A stretch of 64,000 nucleotides of DNA from Xanthobacteraceae bacterium (GTDB lineage Bacteria > Pseudomonadota > Alphaproteobacteria > Rhizobiales > Xanthobacteraceae): contig JAMLIK010000004.1 in assembly GCA_023954195.1 (NCBI GenBank), positions 124,001-188,000 on the forward strand, given 5' to 3'. Numbering within the stretch: the stretch's first letter is position 1; each line of letters opens with the position of its first letter. Below, piece by piece: positions 37,302 to 46,638 of this stretch. The notes under the pieces were generated by a model. That model saw only the letters and a list, made by a program, of their open reading frames with translations, searched no databases and was not told the DNA's origin. A program made the translations under genes and the position numbers.

Positions 37302-39173
37302 ATGACATCGATGGTTGCGCGTGACGACGAGGAAGACGCGCCCCTGTTCGCGATGCCGCGAATCGTCGCCGACCGCCGCGCCGACGGCTCCGTCTGGCTG
37401 CGTTCCACGGTGCCGTTGCAGCCGTCCGCGCGCTGCGTCGGCGACTGGCTGGAGCAATGGGCGGCGCGCGCGCCGGACCGGATCTTTCTCGCCGAGCGAA
37501 AGAGCGTCGATCAACCCTGGACCACGGTGACTTACGCCGAGGCGCTGCGCCGGGTACGCGGGATCGGCGCCTGGGTGCTGGCCCGCGAGATGAGCGTCGC
37601 GCGGCCGCTGGTGATCCTGTCCGACAACAGCATCGATCACGCGCTGTTCGCGCTCGGCGCGATGCATGTCGGCGTGCCGGCGGCGGCGGTGTCGCCGGCC
37701 TATTCGCTGGTCGCCAGGGATTTCGACAAGCTCCGGAGCATGGTGGCGCTGCTCAATCCCGGCGCGATCTACGTGTCGAGCCTGAAGCCGTTTGCGGCGG
37801 CGCTCGCCGCCATCGCGCCCGTGCATAGTGCGCGCATCGTCAGCGGCGAGGACGCGCCGGACGGCGAGGCGTTGGCGTTCCGCGATGTGATCGAAACGCT
37901 CGAGAGCGCGGAGGTGGCGCGGGCGTTCGCCGGCGTCGGGCCGGACACGATCGGGAAATTCCTGTTCACCTCCGGCTCGACCGGAATCCCGAAAGCCGTC
38001 ATCAACACGCAGCGGATGCTGACCGCCAGTCAGGCGGCGAAGGCGCAGGTCTGGCCGTTCCTCGATCACGGGCGCGAGGAACTGGTGATCCTCGACTGGC
38101 TGCCGTGGAGCCACACCTTCGGCGCCAATCACAATTTTAATATGGTGCTGCGCAACGGCGGCTCGCTCTATATCGACGCCGGCAAGCCCGCGCCCGGCCT
38201 GTTCGCCACCTCGCTTTCGAATCTGCGCGACGTGGTGCCGACCGTCTATTTCAATGTGCCGCGCGGCTTCGACATGCTGATCGGGGCGTTGCGCGACGAT
38301 GCCGAATTGCGGCGGCGTTTCTTCGAAGGCGTCAGGATTATCTTCTTCGCCGGCGCGGCGCTGCCGCAGAATCTGTGGGCGGCGCTGGAGGAGATGTCGC
38401 AAGCCGCTGTGGGGCGGCGGCTGCCGATGGTGTCGGCATGGGGCTCGACCGAAACCGCGCCGCTCGCCACCGACTGTCATTTCCAGGCGCAACGCTCCGG
38501 CAATATCGGCGTGCCGGTGCCGGGCACCGAGCTGAAACTGGTGCCGTCCGGCGACAAGCTCGAAGTGCGCGTGCGCGGGCCGAACGTCACACCCGGTTAC
38601 TGGAAATCGCCCGAGCAGACCGCCGCCGTTTTTGACGCCGACGGCTTCTACCGGATCGGCGACGCGGTGAAGTTCGCCGACCCCGATCGTCCGGAACTGG
38701 GCCTGTTCTTCGACGGCCGCATCGCCGAGGATTTCAAGCTGACGTCGGGTACGTGGGTCAATGTCGGCACGCTGCGGGTGGCGGGGATCGCGGCGCTGGC
38801 GCCGTTGGCGCAGGACATCGTCGTCGCCGGCCACGGCGGCGATCAGGTGCGGTTTCTGGTGTTTCCGAATGTCGTGGCGTGCCGGGCGCTGGCCGGACTG
38901 CCGGACGACGCCGCGCCCGCCGACGTGCTGAGCAGCGCGCGGGTACGCGCCGGCATCGCGGGAGGCTTGGCCCGGCTGAAGGCGCAAAGCGGCGGCTCGT
39001 CGGGGCACGCCGCCCGCGCGCTGCTGCTGGCCGAGCCGCCCTCGGTCGATCACGGCGAGATCACCGACAAGGGCTACGTCAACCAGCGCGCGGTGCTGGC
39101 GCGCCGCGCCGCCGATGTCGCCGTGCTGGACGACGACGCGGCCGCGACCCGATGGATCGGCTGTCCGACGTAA
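37302..39173 (+). CDS. fcs: Feruloyl-CoA synthase
   Basis: This 623-residue adenylate-forming enzyme activates hydroxycinnamates such as ferulate to CoA thioesters. It has the AMP-binding signature FTSGSTGIPKAVI, the SAWGSTETAPLATDCHF motif and the FDGRIAEDFKLTSGTWVNVG C-terminal hinge characteristic of the feruloyl-CoA synthase branch (this hinge replaces the usual GR-x-K-D-x-I-K). GGGAGG precedes the ATG. Enoyl-CoA hydratase/aldolase and vanillin dehydrogenase, the next enzymes, are not in the window. Confidence 0.85.
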   Translation: MTSMVARDDEEDAPLFAMPRIVADRRADGSVWLRSTVPLQPSARCVGDWLEQWAARAPDRIFLAERKSVDQPWTTVTYAEALRRVRGIGAWVLAREMSVARPLVILSDNSIDHALFALGAMHVGVPAAAVSPAYSLVARDFDKLRSMVALLNPGAIYVSSLKPFAAALAAIAPVHSARIVSGEDAPDGEALAFRDVIETLESAEVARAFAGVGPDTIGKFLFTSGSTGIPKAVINTQRMLTASQAAKAQVWPFLDHGREELVILDWLPWSHTFGANHNFNMVLRNGGSLYIDAGKPAPGLFATSLSNLRDVVPTVYFNVPRGFDMLIGALRDDAELRRRFFEGVRIIFFAGAALPQNLWAALEEMSQAAVGRRLPMVSAWGSTETAPLATDCHFQAQRSGNIGVPVPGTELKLVPSGDKLEVRVRGPNVTPGYWKSPEQTAAVFDADGFYRIGDAVKFADPDRPELGLFFDGRIAEDFKLTSGTWVNVGTLRVAGIAALAPLAQDIVVAGHGGDQVRFLVFPNVVACRALAGLPDDAAPADVLSSARVRAGIAGGLARLKAQSGGSSGHAARALLLAEPPSVDHGEITDKGYVNQRAVLARRAADVAVLDDDAAATRWIGCPT

Positions 39174-39218
39174 CGGCGGGGTCGCGGCCTATGGCCCGCC
39201 TCTGACGGAATCATCCAC

Positions 39219-39277
39219 CGTCATGCCCGGACTTGATCCGGGCATCCATCTTCATGAAAAATGATGGATTGCCGGGC
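39219..39277. repeat. REP-type repeat, one and a half units
   Basis: CGTCATGCCCGGACTTGATC, then CGGGCATCCATC, is a REP palindrome of the CCGGGCTTGACCCGG type, followed by the start of a second unit (ATGGATTGCCGGGC). It lies 3' of fcs, between it and the convergent epimerase gene. Related units occur at 41579-41663, 51023-51205 and 52667-52808. Confidence 0.8.
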
Positions 39278-39296
39278 CTTCGCCGCGTCGAGGAAA

Positions 39297-40034
39297 TCAT
39301 TGACCGTTCGGCAGGCGGAAGTTCGCGTCGAACCCCAAGTCGCGTTGCGCCTTGTCGGTGGCGATCAGGTCGTTCGGCTGCGCGATATTGTAGAAGCCCG
39401 GCGCGCCGCGATCGATCGCCAGCAAGGCGGCCTGCGCGGCCGCATCGACATGCAGCGGCGCGCTGCCGTGGGGGCGGTCGCTGCCGGTGCCCGGCCCGTA
39501 TAATTGCCCGTAACGCAGCACGATGCCTTGCAGCGGCGGCGATTGCAGCGTCTGTGTCTCCAGTGATCGAACGCCGGCCAGCGTGACGCCGCGCGGCCCC
39601 TCGGTGACCGGGTCGAGCGGGTCGTCCTCGCCGTGCGGCTGCGGTCCCGGCGCGTACATCCAGGCGATGCTCTGCGCGATCAGCCGCCGCGCCCCGGCGG
39701 CGATGGAGGCGTCGATCAGGTTGCGGGTGCCTTCGATGCGGATGCGGGCGTTGCGGCCGAGGGCGTCGGCCATCTTCGCCGGGTCGAGGCCGGGCGGCAG
39801 GTCGGTCAGTTGGTGGATGACGATATCGGGCCTCGCGGCCAGCACGGCCCGCCGCAGCGCGCCGGCGTCGAACACGTCCACCACCGCTGGCTCGGCGCCC
39901 AGCGCACGCAAGGCTCCGGTCTTGGCGTCGAATCGCGTGGTGCCGGTGACGGCATGACCGGCCGCCCGAAGCAGCGGAACCAGCCGCTGCCCGATGGCGC
40001 CCGTGGCGCCGGCGAGAAAGATGCGGTGATTCAT
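39297..40034 (-). CDS. NAD(P)-dependent epimerase/dehydratase family protein
   Basis: With the ATG at 40032-40034 the product is 245 residues. It has an N-terminal Rossmann fold (IFLAGATGAIGQRLVPLLRAAG), a VDVFDAGALRRAVL strand-helix and a QSIAWMYAPG segment in place of the usual YxxxK region. This is an extended short-chain dehydrogenase of the NAD-dependent epimerase type with unknown substrate. It converges with fcs and is divergent from the ABC importer genes, sharing a 322-base upstream region. Confidence 0.8.
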   Translation of the reverse strand: MNHRIFLAGATGAIGQRLVPLLRAAGHAVTGTTRFDAKTGALRALGAEPAVVDVFDAGALRRAVLAARPDIVIHQLTDLPPGLDPAKMADALGRNARIRIEGTRNLIDASIAAGARRLIAQSIAWMYAPGPQPHGEDDPLDPVTEGPRGVTLAGVRSLETQTLQSPPLQGIVLRYGQLYGPGTGSDRPHGSAPLHVDAAAQAALLAIDRGAPGFYNIAQPNDLIATDKAQRDLGFDANFRLPNGQ

Positions 40035-40356
40035 TAGAAGATGGTCCCTCGTCAGGTCGTCATATTGCGGCGCGGCACGATTCGATTGCAAGCTTGGTGT
40101 CCCACCTCGGGTTTAGGCCAGGATCGTGCGGAAACCTGAATTATATTTCTTGCGCTCGGGCCGGGCTGCGAATTATGGTGCATGGATATGCCGGAGAACG
40201 TTCACGCGGAGGGATTGGCGTTCAACCGGATCGGCGACGGCCTTGCCGCGGTTCGCGACAAAGGCCAAAAGCTGTAAAAATTTCAGGTCACGCCGGGCGT
40301 GGAGGCGGTTCGCCGTCGCGCGCAAAGGCTCATGAAAAACGAGAGGGAGAAACACC
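40035..40356. promoter_or_regulatory. Divergent 322-base region with 14-bp motif CTGAATTATATTTC
   Basis: The region separates the epimerase gene from the importer genes. The motif CTGAATTATATTTC at 40136-40149 recurs, inverted and exact, at 46670-46683 before the benzoate-CoA ligase gene, so both are probably bound by the same regulator, BoxR being the obvious candidate. A 31-codon frame (ATG 40182 to TAA 40275-40277, MDMPENVHAEGLAFNRIGDG...) also lies here; it has good codon use but no known family. Confidence 0.55.
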
Positions 40357-41556
40357 ATGTCGAACCGTCTGATCGTCAGCCGCCGCACCTTGCTCACCGG
40401 CGCGGCAGGAGCGGCCACGCTCGCCGTCGCGCCCGCGTTGCGTTCGCCGGCGATCGCCCAGAATGCGCCGCTCAAGGTCGGCCTGATGCTGCCCTACACC
40501 GGCACCTACGCCAAGCTCGGCAAGTTCATCGACGACGGGTTCCGCCTCTATGTCGAACAGAAGGGCGGCAAGCTCGGCGGCCGCGAGATCGCGTTCGTGC
40601 AGGTTGACGACGAGTCCAAGCCGGAAGCCGCCACCGACAACATGAATCGCCTGGTCGGCCGCGAGAAGGCCGACGTGGTGATCGGCACCGTGCATTCCGG
40701 CGTGGCGATGGCGATGGTGAAGGTGGCGCGCGATACCAAGACGCTGCTGATTATTCCCAACGCGGGCGCCAACGACGCCACCGGTCCGGCCTGCGCGCCC
40801 AACATTTTCCGCTCGTCGTTCTCGAACTGGCAGACCACCTTCCCAATGGGCAAGGTGCTGGCCGACGCCGGCATCAAGAACGTCGCCACCATCACCTGGC
40901 GCTATACCGCCGGCGCCGAGATGATCGACGCCTTCGCCGAGAACTTCACCAAGCACGGCGGCAAGATCGTCGAGAAGATGACGGTGCCGTTCCCGGAGGT
41001 CGAGTTCCAGGCGCTGCTGACGCGGGTCGCGACGCTGAAGCCCGACGCGGTATTCAGCTTCTTCGCCGGCGGCGGCGCGGTGAAGTTCGTCAAGGACTAT
41101 GCCGCGGCCGGGCTCGGCAAGACCATTCCGCTTTACGGCGCGGGCTTTCTCACCGACGGCACGCTGGCCGCGCAGGGCGACGCCGCCAACGGCATCAGGA
41201 CCACGCTGCATTACGCCGACAATCTCGACATCCCGGCCAATATCGCCTTCCTCAAGGCGTTCAAGGACAAGACCGGCAATGTCGGGGACATCTACGCGGT
41301 GCAGGGTTTTGACGCGGCGGCGTTGCTCGATGCCGGCCTGAGCGCGGTCGGCGGCGATGACAAGCAGCGCGACAAGATGATCGCGGCGATGGGGGCCGCG
41401 AAGATCGACAGCCCGCGCGGGCCGCTCGCCTTCAACAAGGCGCACAACCCGATCCAGAACATCTATCTGCGCGAGGTCCGCAACGGCCGCAACGAACTGG
41501 TCTCGATCGCGCAGAAGGACGTCGACGATCCCGCGCGCGGCTGCAAACTGGGGTAG
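40357..41556 (+). CDS. ABC importer substrate-binding protein, aromatic-acid type
   Basis: The 399-residue protein starts with a Tat signal (SRRTLLTGAAGAATLAVAPAL...AIAQ) and then has the periplasmic type I fold used by branched-chain amino acid and aromatic-acid binding proteins (PLKVGLMLPYTGTYAKLG). It heads the operon with two permeases and two ATPases next to the benzoate genes, so benzoate or a hydroxybenzoate is the likely ligand (inference from context). GAGGGAGA precedes the ATG. Confidence 0.88.
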   Translation: MSNRLIVSRRTLLTGAAGAATLAVAPALRSPAIAQNAPLKVGLMLPYTGTYAKLGKFIDDGFRLYVEQKGGKLGGREIAFVQVDDESKPEAATDNMNRLVGREKADVVIGTVHSGVAMAMVKVARDTKTLLIIPNAGANDATGPACAPNIFRSSFSNWQTTFPMGKVLADAGIKNVATITWRYTAGAEMIDAFAENFTKHGGKIVEKMTVPFPEVEFQALLTRVATLKPDAVFSFFAGGGAVKFVKDYAAAGLGKTIPLYGAGFLTDGTLAAQGDAANGIRTTLHYADNLDIPANIAFLKAFKDKTGNVGDIYAVQGFDAAALLDAGLSAVGGDDKQRDKMIAAMGAAKIDSPRGPLAFNKAHNPIQNIYLREVRNGRNELVSIAQKDVDDPARGCKLG

Positions 41557-41578
41557 GCGGGCGGCGTTCCGCGATGAC

Positions 41579-41663
41579 CGTCATGCGCGGGCTTGACCCG
41601 CGCATCCATCTGACGGGAAAGTCTTTCGAGCGATGGATGGCCGGGTCGAGCCCGGCCATGACG
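41579..41663. repeat. REP pair between binding protein and permease genes
   Basis: Two inverted REP units (CGTCATGCGCGGGCTTGACC, and GGCCGGGTCGAGCCCGG, then CCATGACG) form a long hairpin in the 136-base gap inside the importer operon. In such operons this hairpin often raises the level of the upstream binding-protein mRNA relative to the permeases (general knowledge). Confidence 0.85.
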
Positions 41664-41692
41664 ACGGTTTGAATGGCGGCATCGGATCTCTC

Positions 41693-42565
41693 ATGGACCT
41701 CGTCACCTTCGGCGTGCAACTGCTTAACGCCGTGCAATACGGAATGGTGCTGTTCCTGGTCGCGAGCGGGCTGACGCTGGTGTTCGGCATTCTCGGCGTC
41801 ATCAACCTCGCGCATGGCGCGTTCTACATGCTCGGCGCCTATCTGGCGTACTGGATCGCCGCCTATACCGGCAGTTTCTGGATCGCGATGGTCGCGGGCG
41901 TGGCGATCGCCTTCGTGGTCGGGCTGGTGCTGGAGAGCGTGTTCATCCGTAGGCTCTATGGTCGCGATCATCTGGTGCAGGTGCTGCTGTCGTTCGGCCT
42001 GATCTTGGTCATCGACGAGGTGCGCGAGATCCTGTTCGGCAAGGACGTGCATTCGGTCGCGCCGCCGGCGTGGCTCGCCGGCTCGATCCAGCTCACTGAC
42101 AATCTGTCCTATCCGGTCTATCGGCTGGCGATCTGCGGTTTCTGCATGATCGTGGCGGCGCTGATCTTCCTCGTCATCACCCGCACCAAGATCGGCATGA
42201 TCGTGCGCGCCGGCGCGGAGAACCGGGAGATGACGCGGGTGCTCGGCATCCGCTTCGACGTGGTCAACCGCTATGTCTTCGCGGTCGGCATCGCGCTCGC
42301 CGCGCTGGGCGGCATCGTCATCGCCCCGATCTCGACGGTGTTTCCCGGCATGGGCGACGGCATGCTGATCCTGTCCTTCGTCGTCGTCGTGCTCGGCGGC
42401 ATCGGCTCGGTGGCGGGAGCGGCGGTCGGCGCGCTGCTGATCGGCCTTACCGACACCTTCGGCAAGGTGTTCTTTCCCAGCGTCTCCAGCATTCTGATCT
42501 ACGTGCTGATGGCGATGGTGCTGCTGTGGCGGCCCAACGGCATTCTCGGCCGGCGGGAGGTGTGA
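41693..42565 (+). CDS. ABC importer permease, LivH type
   Basis: The 290-residue membrane protein starts MDLVTFGVQLLNAVQYGMVL and has eight or so helices, with GLTLVFGILGVINLAHGAFYMLG and the coupling-helix region GAENREMTRVLGIRFDVV typical of LivH. The ATG at 41693 is preferred because the longer frame covers the REP pair. It ends 5 bases before the second permease. Confidence 0.92.
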   Translation: MDLVTFGVQLLNAVQYGMVLFLVASGLTLVFGILGVINLAHGAFYMLGAYLAYWIAAYTGSFWIAMVAGVAIAFVVGLVLESVFIRRLYGRDHLVQVLLSFGLILVIDEVREILFGKDVHSVAPPAWLAGSIQLTDNLSYPVYRLAICGFCMIVAALIFLVITRTKIGMIVRAGAENREMTRVLGIRFDVVNRYVFAVGIALAALGGIVIAPISTVFPGMGDGMLILSFVVVVLGGIGSVAGAAVGALLIGLTDTFGKVFFPSVSSILIYVLMAMVLLWRPNGILGRREV

Positions 42566-42570
42566 CGCCG

Positions 42571-43566
42571 ATGCGCAACTGGCTGGTTCCCGCCGCGCTC
42601 GTCGCTTGCGCGATCGCGTTGCCGTTCGCGGCGCCGACCTATTACGTTCAGTTCGTCAGCAAGGCGTTCATCATGGGCATCCTGGCGATGGGGCTGAACC
42701 TCGCCGTCGGCCATGGCGGCATGGTCAGCCTGTGCCACGCCGCGTTCTTCGGCCTCGCCGGTTACATCCTCGCGCTGCTGTCGCCGGGCTATGACGCGGC
42801 GTCGCTGCTGCTGACGCTGCCGGCGGCGATGGCGGCCGCGGCCATCGCCGCGCTGGTGATCGGGGCGTTGGCGCTGCGCACGCGCGGCGTCTACTTCATC
42901 ATGGTGACGCTGGCGTTCGGCGAGATGCTGTTCTTCCTGTTTCACGACACCGGCATCGCCGGCGGCTCGGACGGCGCCTATGTCAACGCCAAGCCGGAGA
43001 TCGCCATCGCCGGCTATCGCTTGCTCGATCTGGCTTCGCCAGCGGCGTTCTATTTCGTGGTGCTGGCGTTCCTGATCGCGACCATCGCGGTGCTGACCAT
43101 GCTGGTGCGCTCGCCGTTCGGGCACGCGCTGGCGGCGGCGCGCGACAACGAGCGCCGCGCCCGCTCGCTGGGTTTTCCGATCTATCGCCTCCGGCTGATC
43201 GCCTTCGTGATCTCGGGCGCGATCGCCGGTCTCGCCGGCTATTTCGCCGCCGCGCAGTTCGGCTTTGTCGCGCCGCAGATGCTGGGCTGGCATCTCTCCG
43301 CCACGGTGCTGGTGATGGTGCTGATCGGCGGCCTGCGCTCGGTGACCGGGCCATTGATCGGCGCGCTGGTGTTGATCGGCCTGGAGGAGGTGCTGAAAGC
43401 CTCGACCGATTACTGGAAGCTGGCCGAGGGTCTGATCGTCATCGCGATCGTGCTGGCGCTGCTGGGCGGCGTTCGCCAGTTGTGGCCGATGATCTTTGGC
43501 GCGCGTCCGGATGCGCCGCCTTCGCGTCGAGCCGCGTCGCCCGTCGCGGAGGGCCACAATGGCTGA
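42571..43566 (+). CDS. ABC importer permease, LivM type
   Basis: The 331-residue membrane protein (MRNWLVPAALVACAIAL...) has the LivM features GLNLAVGHGGMVSLCHAAFFGLAGY and the coupling region AARDNERRARSLGFPIYR. It pairs with the LivH-type permease to form the channel. The gene overlaps the next ATPase gene by 8 bases. GGGAGG precedes the ATG at 42571. Confidence 0.92.
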   Translation: MRNWLVPAALVACAIALPFAAPTYYVQFVSKAFIMGILAMGLNLAVGHGGMVSLCHAAFFGLAGYILALLSPGYDAASLLLTLPAAMAAAAIAALVIGALALRTRGVYFIMVTLAFGEMLFFLFHDTGIAGGSDGAYVNAKPEIAIAGYRLLDLASPAAFYFVVLAFLIATIAVLTMLVRSPFGHALAAARDNERRARSLGFPIYRLRLIAFVISGAIAGLAGYFAAAQFGFVAPQMLGWHLSATVLVMVLIGGLRSVTGPLIGALVLIGLEEVLKASTDYWKLAEGLIVIAIVLALLGGVRQLWPMIFGARPDAPPSRRAASPVAEGHNG

Positions 43567-44317
43567 CGTCGCGTTGCGCGCAAGCGGGCTGTACAAGCGG
43601 TTCGGGGGCCTCAGCGCCGTTGCCGACGTGTCGATCGATGTCCATGTCGGCGAGATCCATGCGGTGATCGGCCCTAACGGCGCCGGTAAATCCACCTTGA
43701 TTAATCTGCTGTCGGGCGAACTGCTCGCCAATGGCGGCGCGATCATGCTCGGCGCCGCCGACATCACCCGGCTGCCGCCGGATCGCCGCGCCCGCCATGG
43801 CCTCGGCCGCGCCTATCAGAAGACCACGATCTTCCAAGAATTCACCGTGCACGAAAACGTCCGCCTCGCCGCGCAGGCGCGTTCGCCAAAGCCGCTGCGG
43901 ATGTTCGGCCAGGCGGCGGCCGACGCCGGGGTTCGCGATATGGCCGCGCAAGCGATTGCGCGGGTCGGCCTCGCGGCGCAAGCGCAGACCGTCGCAAGCG
44001 TGCTGAGCCACGGCGAACAGCGCCAGTTGGAGATCGCGATGGTGCTGGCGACCGATCCGCGCATCATCCTGCTGGACGAGCCGCTGGCCGGAATGGGGCA
44101 GGCGGAATCGCGCGACATCATAAATCTGATTTCCTCGCTGAAGGCCGGGCGCGCGGTGCTGCTGGTCGAGCACGACATGGACGCGGTGTTCGAACTGGCC
44201 GATCGCCTCACCGTGATGCATAACGGCCGCGTGATCGCGGTCGGGACGCCGCACGAGGTGCGGACCCATCCGGCGGTGCGCGCCGCCTATCTCGGTGACC
44301 ATGGAGACGCGGCATGA
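43559..44317 (+). CDS. ABC importer ATPase, LivG type
   Basis: The 252-residue ATPase has Walker A GPNGAGKSTLINLLSG, signature LSHGEQRQLEIA, Walker B IILLDEPLAGMG and the H-loop VEHDMDAVF. The variant signature with SHGEQ in place of SGGEQ is common in LivG. The ATG at 43559 lies inside the end of the LivM gene; the longer frame from 43496 is out-of-frame readthrough of that gene. Confidence 0.93.
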   Translation: MADVALRASGLYKRFGGLSAVADVSIDVHVGEIHAVIGPNGAGKSTLINLLSGELLANGGAIMLGAADITRLPPDRRARHGLGRAYQKTTIFQEFTVHENVRLAAQARSPKPLRMFGQAAADAGVRDMAAQAIARVGLAAQAQTVASVLSHGEQRQLEIAMVLATDPRIILLDEPLAGMGQAESRDIINLISSLKAGRAVLLVEHDMDAVFELADRLTVMHNGRVIAVGTPHEVRTHPAVRAAYLGDHGDAA

Positions 44318-45024
44318 GCGCCTTGCTCGCGGTGTCGCGCCTTGAGGCGTTTTACGGCGCGAGCCAGATTCTGCATGGCGTGGATCTCGCGGTCGGACGC
44401 GGCGAGCAGGTGGCGCTGATCGGCCGCAACGGCATGGGCAAGACCACGCTGCTGCGTTCGCTGATGGGGCTGGTCGCCGCGTGCCGCGGCGAGGTTCAAT
44501 TCGCGGGCCGCGATATTCGCGGGTTTGCGCCGGAGGATATCGCCCGCGCCGGCGTCGCGCTGGTGCCGGAAGGGCGCGGCGTGTTCGGCTCGCTGAGCGT
44601 CGAGGAAAACCTGACCATGGCGGCGCGGCCGGGAAGCGACGGCCGGCAGGCATGGACGCTCAAGCGCATCTACGAATTGTTTCCGCGGTTGCGCGAGCGG
44701 CGCGGCAATGGCGGGCATCAACTCTCCGGCGGCGAGCAACAGATGTTGACCATCGGCCGCGCGCTGATGACCAATCCCGACCTGATCCTGATCGACGAGG
44801 CGACCGAGGGCCTCGCGCCGCTGGTGGCGCGGGACATCTGGGCGACGCTCGGCGTCATTCGCGCCGAGGGCATCGCCACCATCGTGGTCGACAAGGATTT
44901 CCGCAGCCTGGCCAAGATCGCCGACCGCGCCGTCGTGCTGTCGAAAGGCGCGGTGGTGTTCAACGGCGCGCCGGCGGAATTACTGGCGCGGCCGGAATTG
45001 CTGGGGCGCTATCTCGGCGTGTGA
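44314..45024 (+). CDS. ABC importer ATPase, LivF type
   Basis: The 236-residue ATPase has Walker A GRNGMGKTTLLRSLMG, signature LSGGEQQMLTIGRAL and Walker B LILIDEATEGLAP. An Asp-Lys (VVDKDFRSL) replaces the usual H-loop EQN of LivF, a point to note. It overlaps the LivG gene as ATGA and ends the importer operon; a REP pair follows. Confidence 0.93.
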   Translation: MSALLAVSRLEAFYGASQILHGVDLAVGRGEQVALIGRNGMGKTTLLRSLMGLVAACRGEVQFAGRDIRGFAPEDIARAGVALVPEGRGVFGSLSVEENLTMAARPGSDGRQAWTLKRIYELFPRLRERRGNGGHQLSGGEQQMLTIGRALMTNPDLILIDEATEGLAPLVARDIWATLGVIRAEGIATIVVDKDFRSLAKIADRAVVLSKGAVVFNGAPAELLARPELLGRYLGV

Positions 45025-45045
45025 GATTGCGCGCGGGTCTTTTAT

Positions 45046-45163
45046 GTCGTCCCTGCGCAGGCAGGGACCCATACTCACGACGCTCGCGATTGTCGCGCCA
45101 CGGCTGACGCTTCTCGCAAAAGCGTGGCGGGTGGTTATGGGCCCCTGCCTGCGCAGGGGCGAC
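45046..45163. repeat. Inverted REP pair (CCTGCGCAGG type) after the importer operon
   Basis: GTCGTCCCTGCGCAGGCAGG, then GACCCA (45046-45071), and its inverse TGGGCCCCTGCCTGCGCAGG, then GGCGAC (45138-45163), bracket 66 bases. Related pairs with CCTTCGCGG cores flank pstS at 59991-60110 and 61415-61533. The minus-strand gene ending at 45135 uses part of the right unit as coding sequence. Confidence 0.8.
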
Positions 45164-45650
45164 CCGCCTTCGCGGAATGCGGAACGATCATGAGATGCGC
45201 ATGGTCCGCCGGCAGAATGTCGTCCGACAGCGGCTCCGGCCATCGCACCGCCAGCCGGCCGATGAGATCGTCGAGCGCGTCGAGATCGCGCGCGTCGTAG
45301 AACACCGGCTGCGCCGCGCGGGCGATGAAGGCGTGCAGCAACGGCGCGGCATCGTAGTCGTAGACGATATCGCCGGGCACGTTGCCGCGCTCGCGCCGCG
45401 TGAAATGGCGGAACGCCGTCAGCGTGGCGCCGCCGTTGTCGGTGGCGATGAACGACAGCACGCGGGCCTCATTGCCGAAGCGCGGGCCGTCCTGCATCCG
45501 GTCGTAGGTGGAAAGCGCCGCGGCGCGGCGCACGTCTTCGATCGAGCGGAAGTCGGACGAGACGTCGTCGGGGTGCAGCGTGGTGCGAATCGCGATCGTC
45601 TCGTCGGGGACGGTTCCACGCGCGCGCAGCAGTTCGCCGAGCGTGGTCAT
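45135..45650 (-). CDS. Unknown protein downstream of boxR
   Basis: From the ATG at 45648-45650 the product is 171 residues (MTTLGELLRARGTVPDETIAIRTTLH...). I do not recognise a domain. It starts one base after the boxR stop region, so the two are likely cotranscribed, and a role in benzoate metabolism is possible. The last residues (GRPCAGRGP) come from a REP unit, so the original C-terminus may have been altered. Confidence 0.65.
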   Translation of the reverse strand: MTTLGELLRARGTVPDETIAIRTTLHPDDVSSDFRSIEDVRRAAALSTYDRMQDGPRFGNEARVLSFIATDNGGATLTAFRHFTRRERGNVPGDIVYDYDAAPLLHAFIARAAQPVFYDARDLDALDDLIGRLAVRWPEPLSDDILPADHAHLMIVPHSAKAGRPCAGRGP

Positions 45651-45651
45651 C

Positions 45652-46581
45652 TCACGACGCGATGGTGCGTGGCCGGAACGCGGCGTTGCCGGCCAGCACC
45701 GGCGCCACCGCGCCGAGCAGCCGCGCGGCGGCGGCATCGACGCTCTGCCCGGCGGTGTCCACCACCGTCGAGGCGCGGGCGTAGAGCGGCTCGCGGCTGA
45801 GCAGGATGGTGCGCAACTCGGCCATCGCCGAACGATCGTCGGCCATCGGCCGCAGGTCGCCCTGCCGCCGCACCCGCGTCATGTGTTCCTCGGGCTCCGC
45901 CTTGAGCCAGATGGTATAAAACGACGACAGGATGAGATCGAAGGTCAGTGGCTCCGACACGATGCCGCCGCCGGTGGCGAGCACGATCAGCTCCTTGCGC
46001 GCCAGCAGCTTGCCGAGCGCCGCCTGCTCCATGCGGCGAAAGCCTTCCTGGCCGTAGAGCGCGATGATCTCGGCGACCGACAGGCCGTTTTCCTGCTCGA
46101 TCTGCTTATTGAGTTCGACAAAGCTCCAGCCGATCTGCTTCGCCAGCATGCGCCCGAGCGTCGATTTGCCGGCGCCGCGCAGGCCGATCAGGGCGATGCC
46201 GGCGAATGGCGGCCGGCCTTGCATCGCCGTCTCGCCGATGCCGTGCTCGCCCATCCCCGACAGGAGGTTTTTTGCCTGTGCGATCTGCGCCGGCGTGGCG
46301 TGGCGCATCAGTTCGCGGATCACCGGCCAGTCCGGCGCCGGATCGTTCGACGGGATCAGGTCTTCGAGATGCGCGGCCATCGCGTTCGACACCCGGCGCA
46401 GCAGCACGATCGAGACGTTGCCCTTGCCGCTTTCCAGTTGCGCGATGTAGCGCTCGGAGATGCCGGACACTTTCGCCAGCACCTTGCGCGACATGCCGCG
46501 CAGCCCGCGCATGGTGCGCACGCGGCGGCCGAGTTCCTCAAGGAAGCTGTCTTCTGGATCGCGGTCGGGATGTTCGGTCAT
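45652..46581 (-). CDS. boxR: BoxR-type regulator of the aerobic benzoyl-CoA pathway
   Basis: The 309-residue regulator has an N-terminal XRE helix-turn-helix (about 20-75: MRGLRGMSRKVLAKVSGISERYIAQ) and a C-terminal shikimate-kinase-like domain (GLRGAGKSTLGRMLAKQIGW, then LATGGGIV). This fusion is the hallmark of BoxR/BzdR, which in Azoarcus represses box genes until benzoyl-CoA binds. It is divergent from the benzoate-CoA ligase gene. Confidence 0.93.
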   Translation of the reverse strand: MTEHPDRDPEDSFLEELGRRVRTMRGLRGMSRKVLAKVSGISERYIAQLESGKGNVSIVLLRRVSNAMAAHLEDLIPSNDPAPDWPVIRELMRHATPAQIAQAKNLLSGMGEHGIGETAMQGRPPFAGIALIGLRGAGKSTLGRMLAKQIGWSFVELNKQIEQENGLSVAEIIALYGQEGFRRMEQAALGKLLARKELIVLATGGGIVSEPLTFDLILSSFYTIWLKAEPEEHMTRVRRQGDLRPMADDRSAMAELRTILLSREPLYARASTVVDTAGQSVDAAAARLLGAVAPVLAGNAAFRPRTIAS

Positions 46582-46638
46582 GCGGCCTGATTTGCGTTGC
46601 CCATCCGGGCGATTTTGGAAACATAATGCCGGAAGTAA

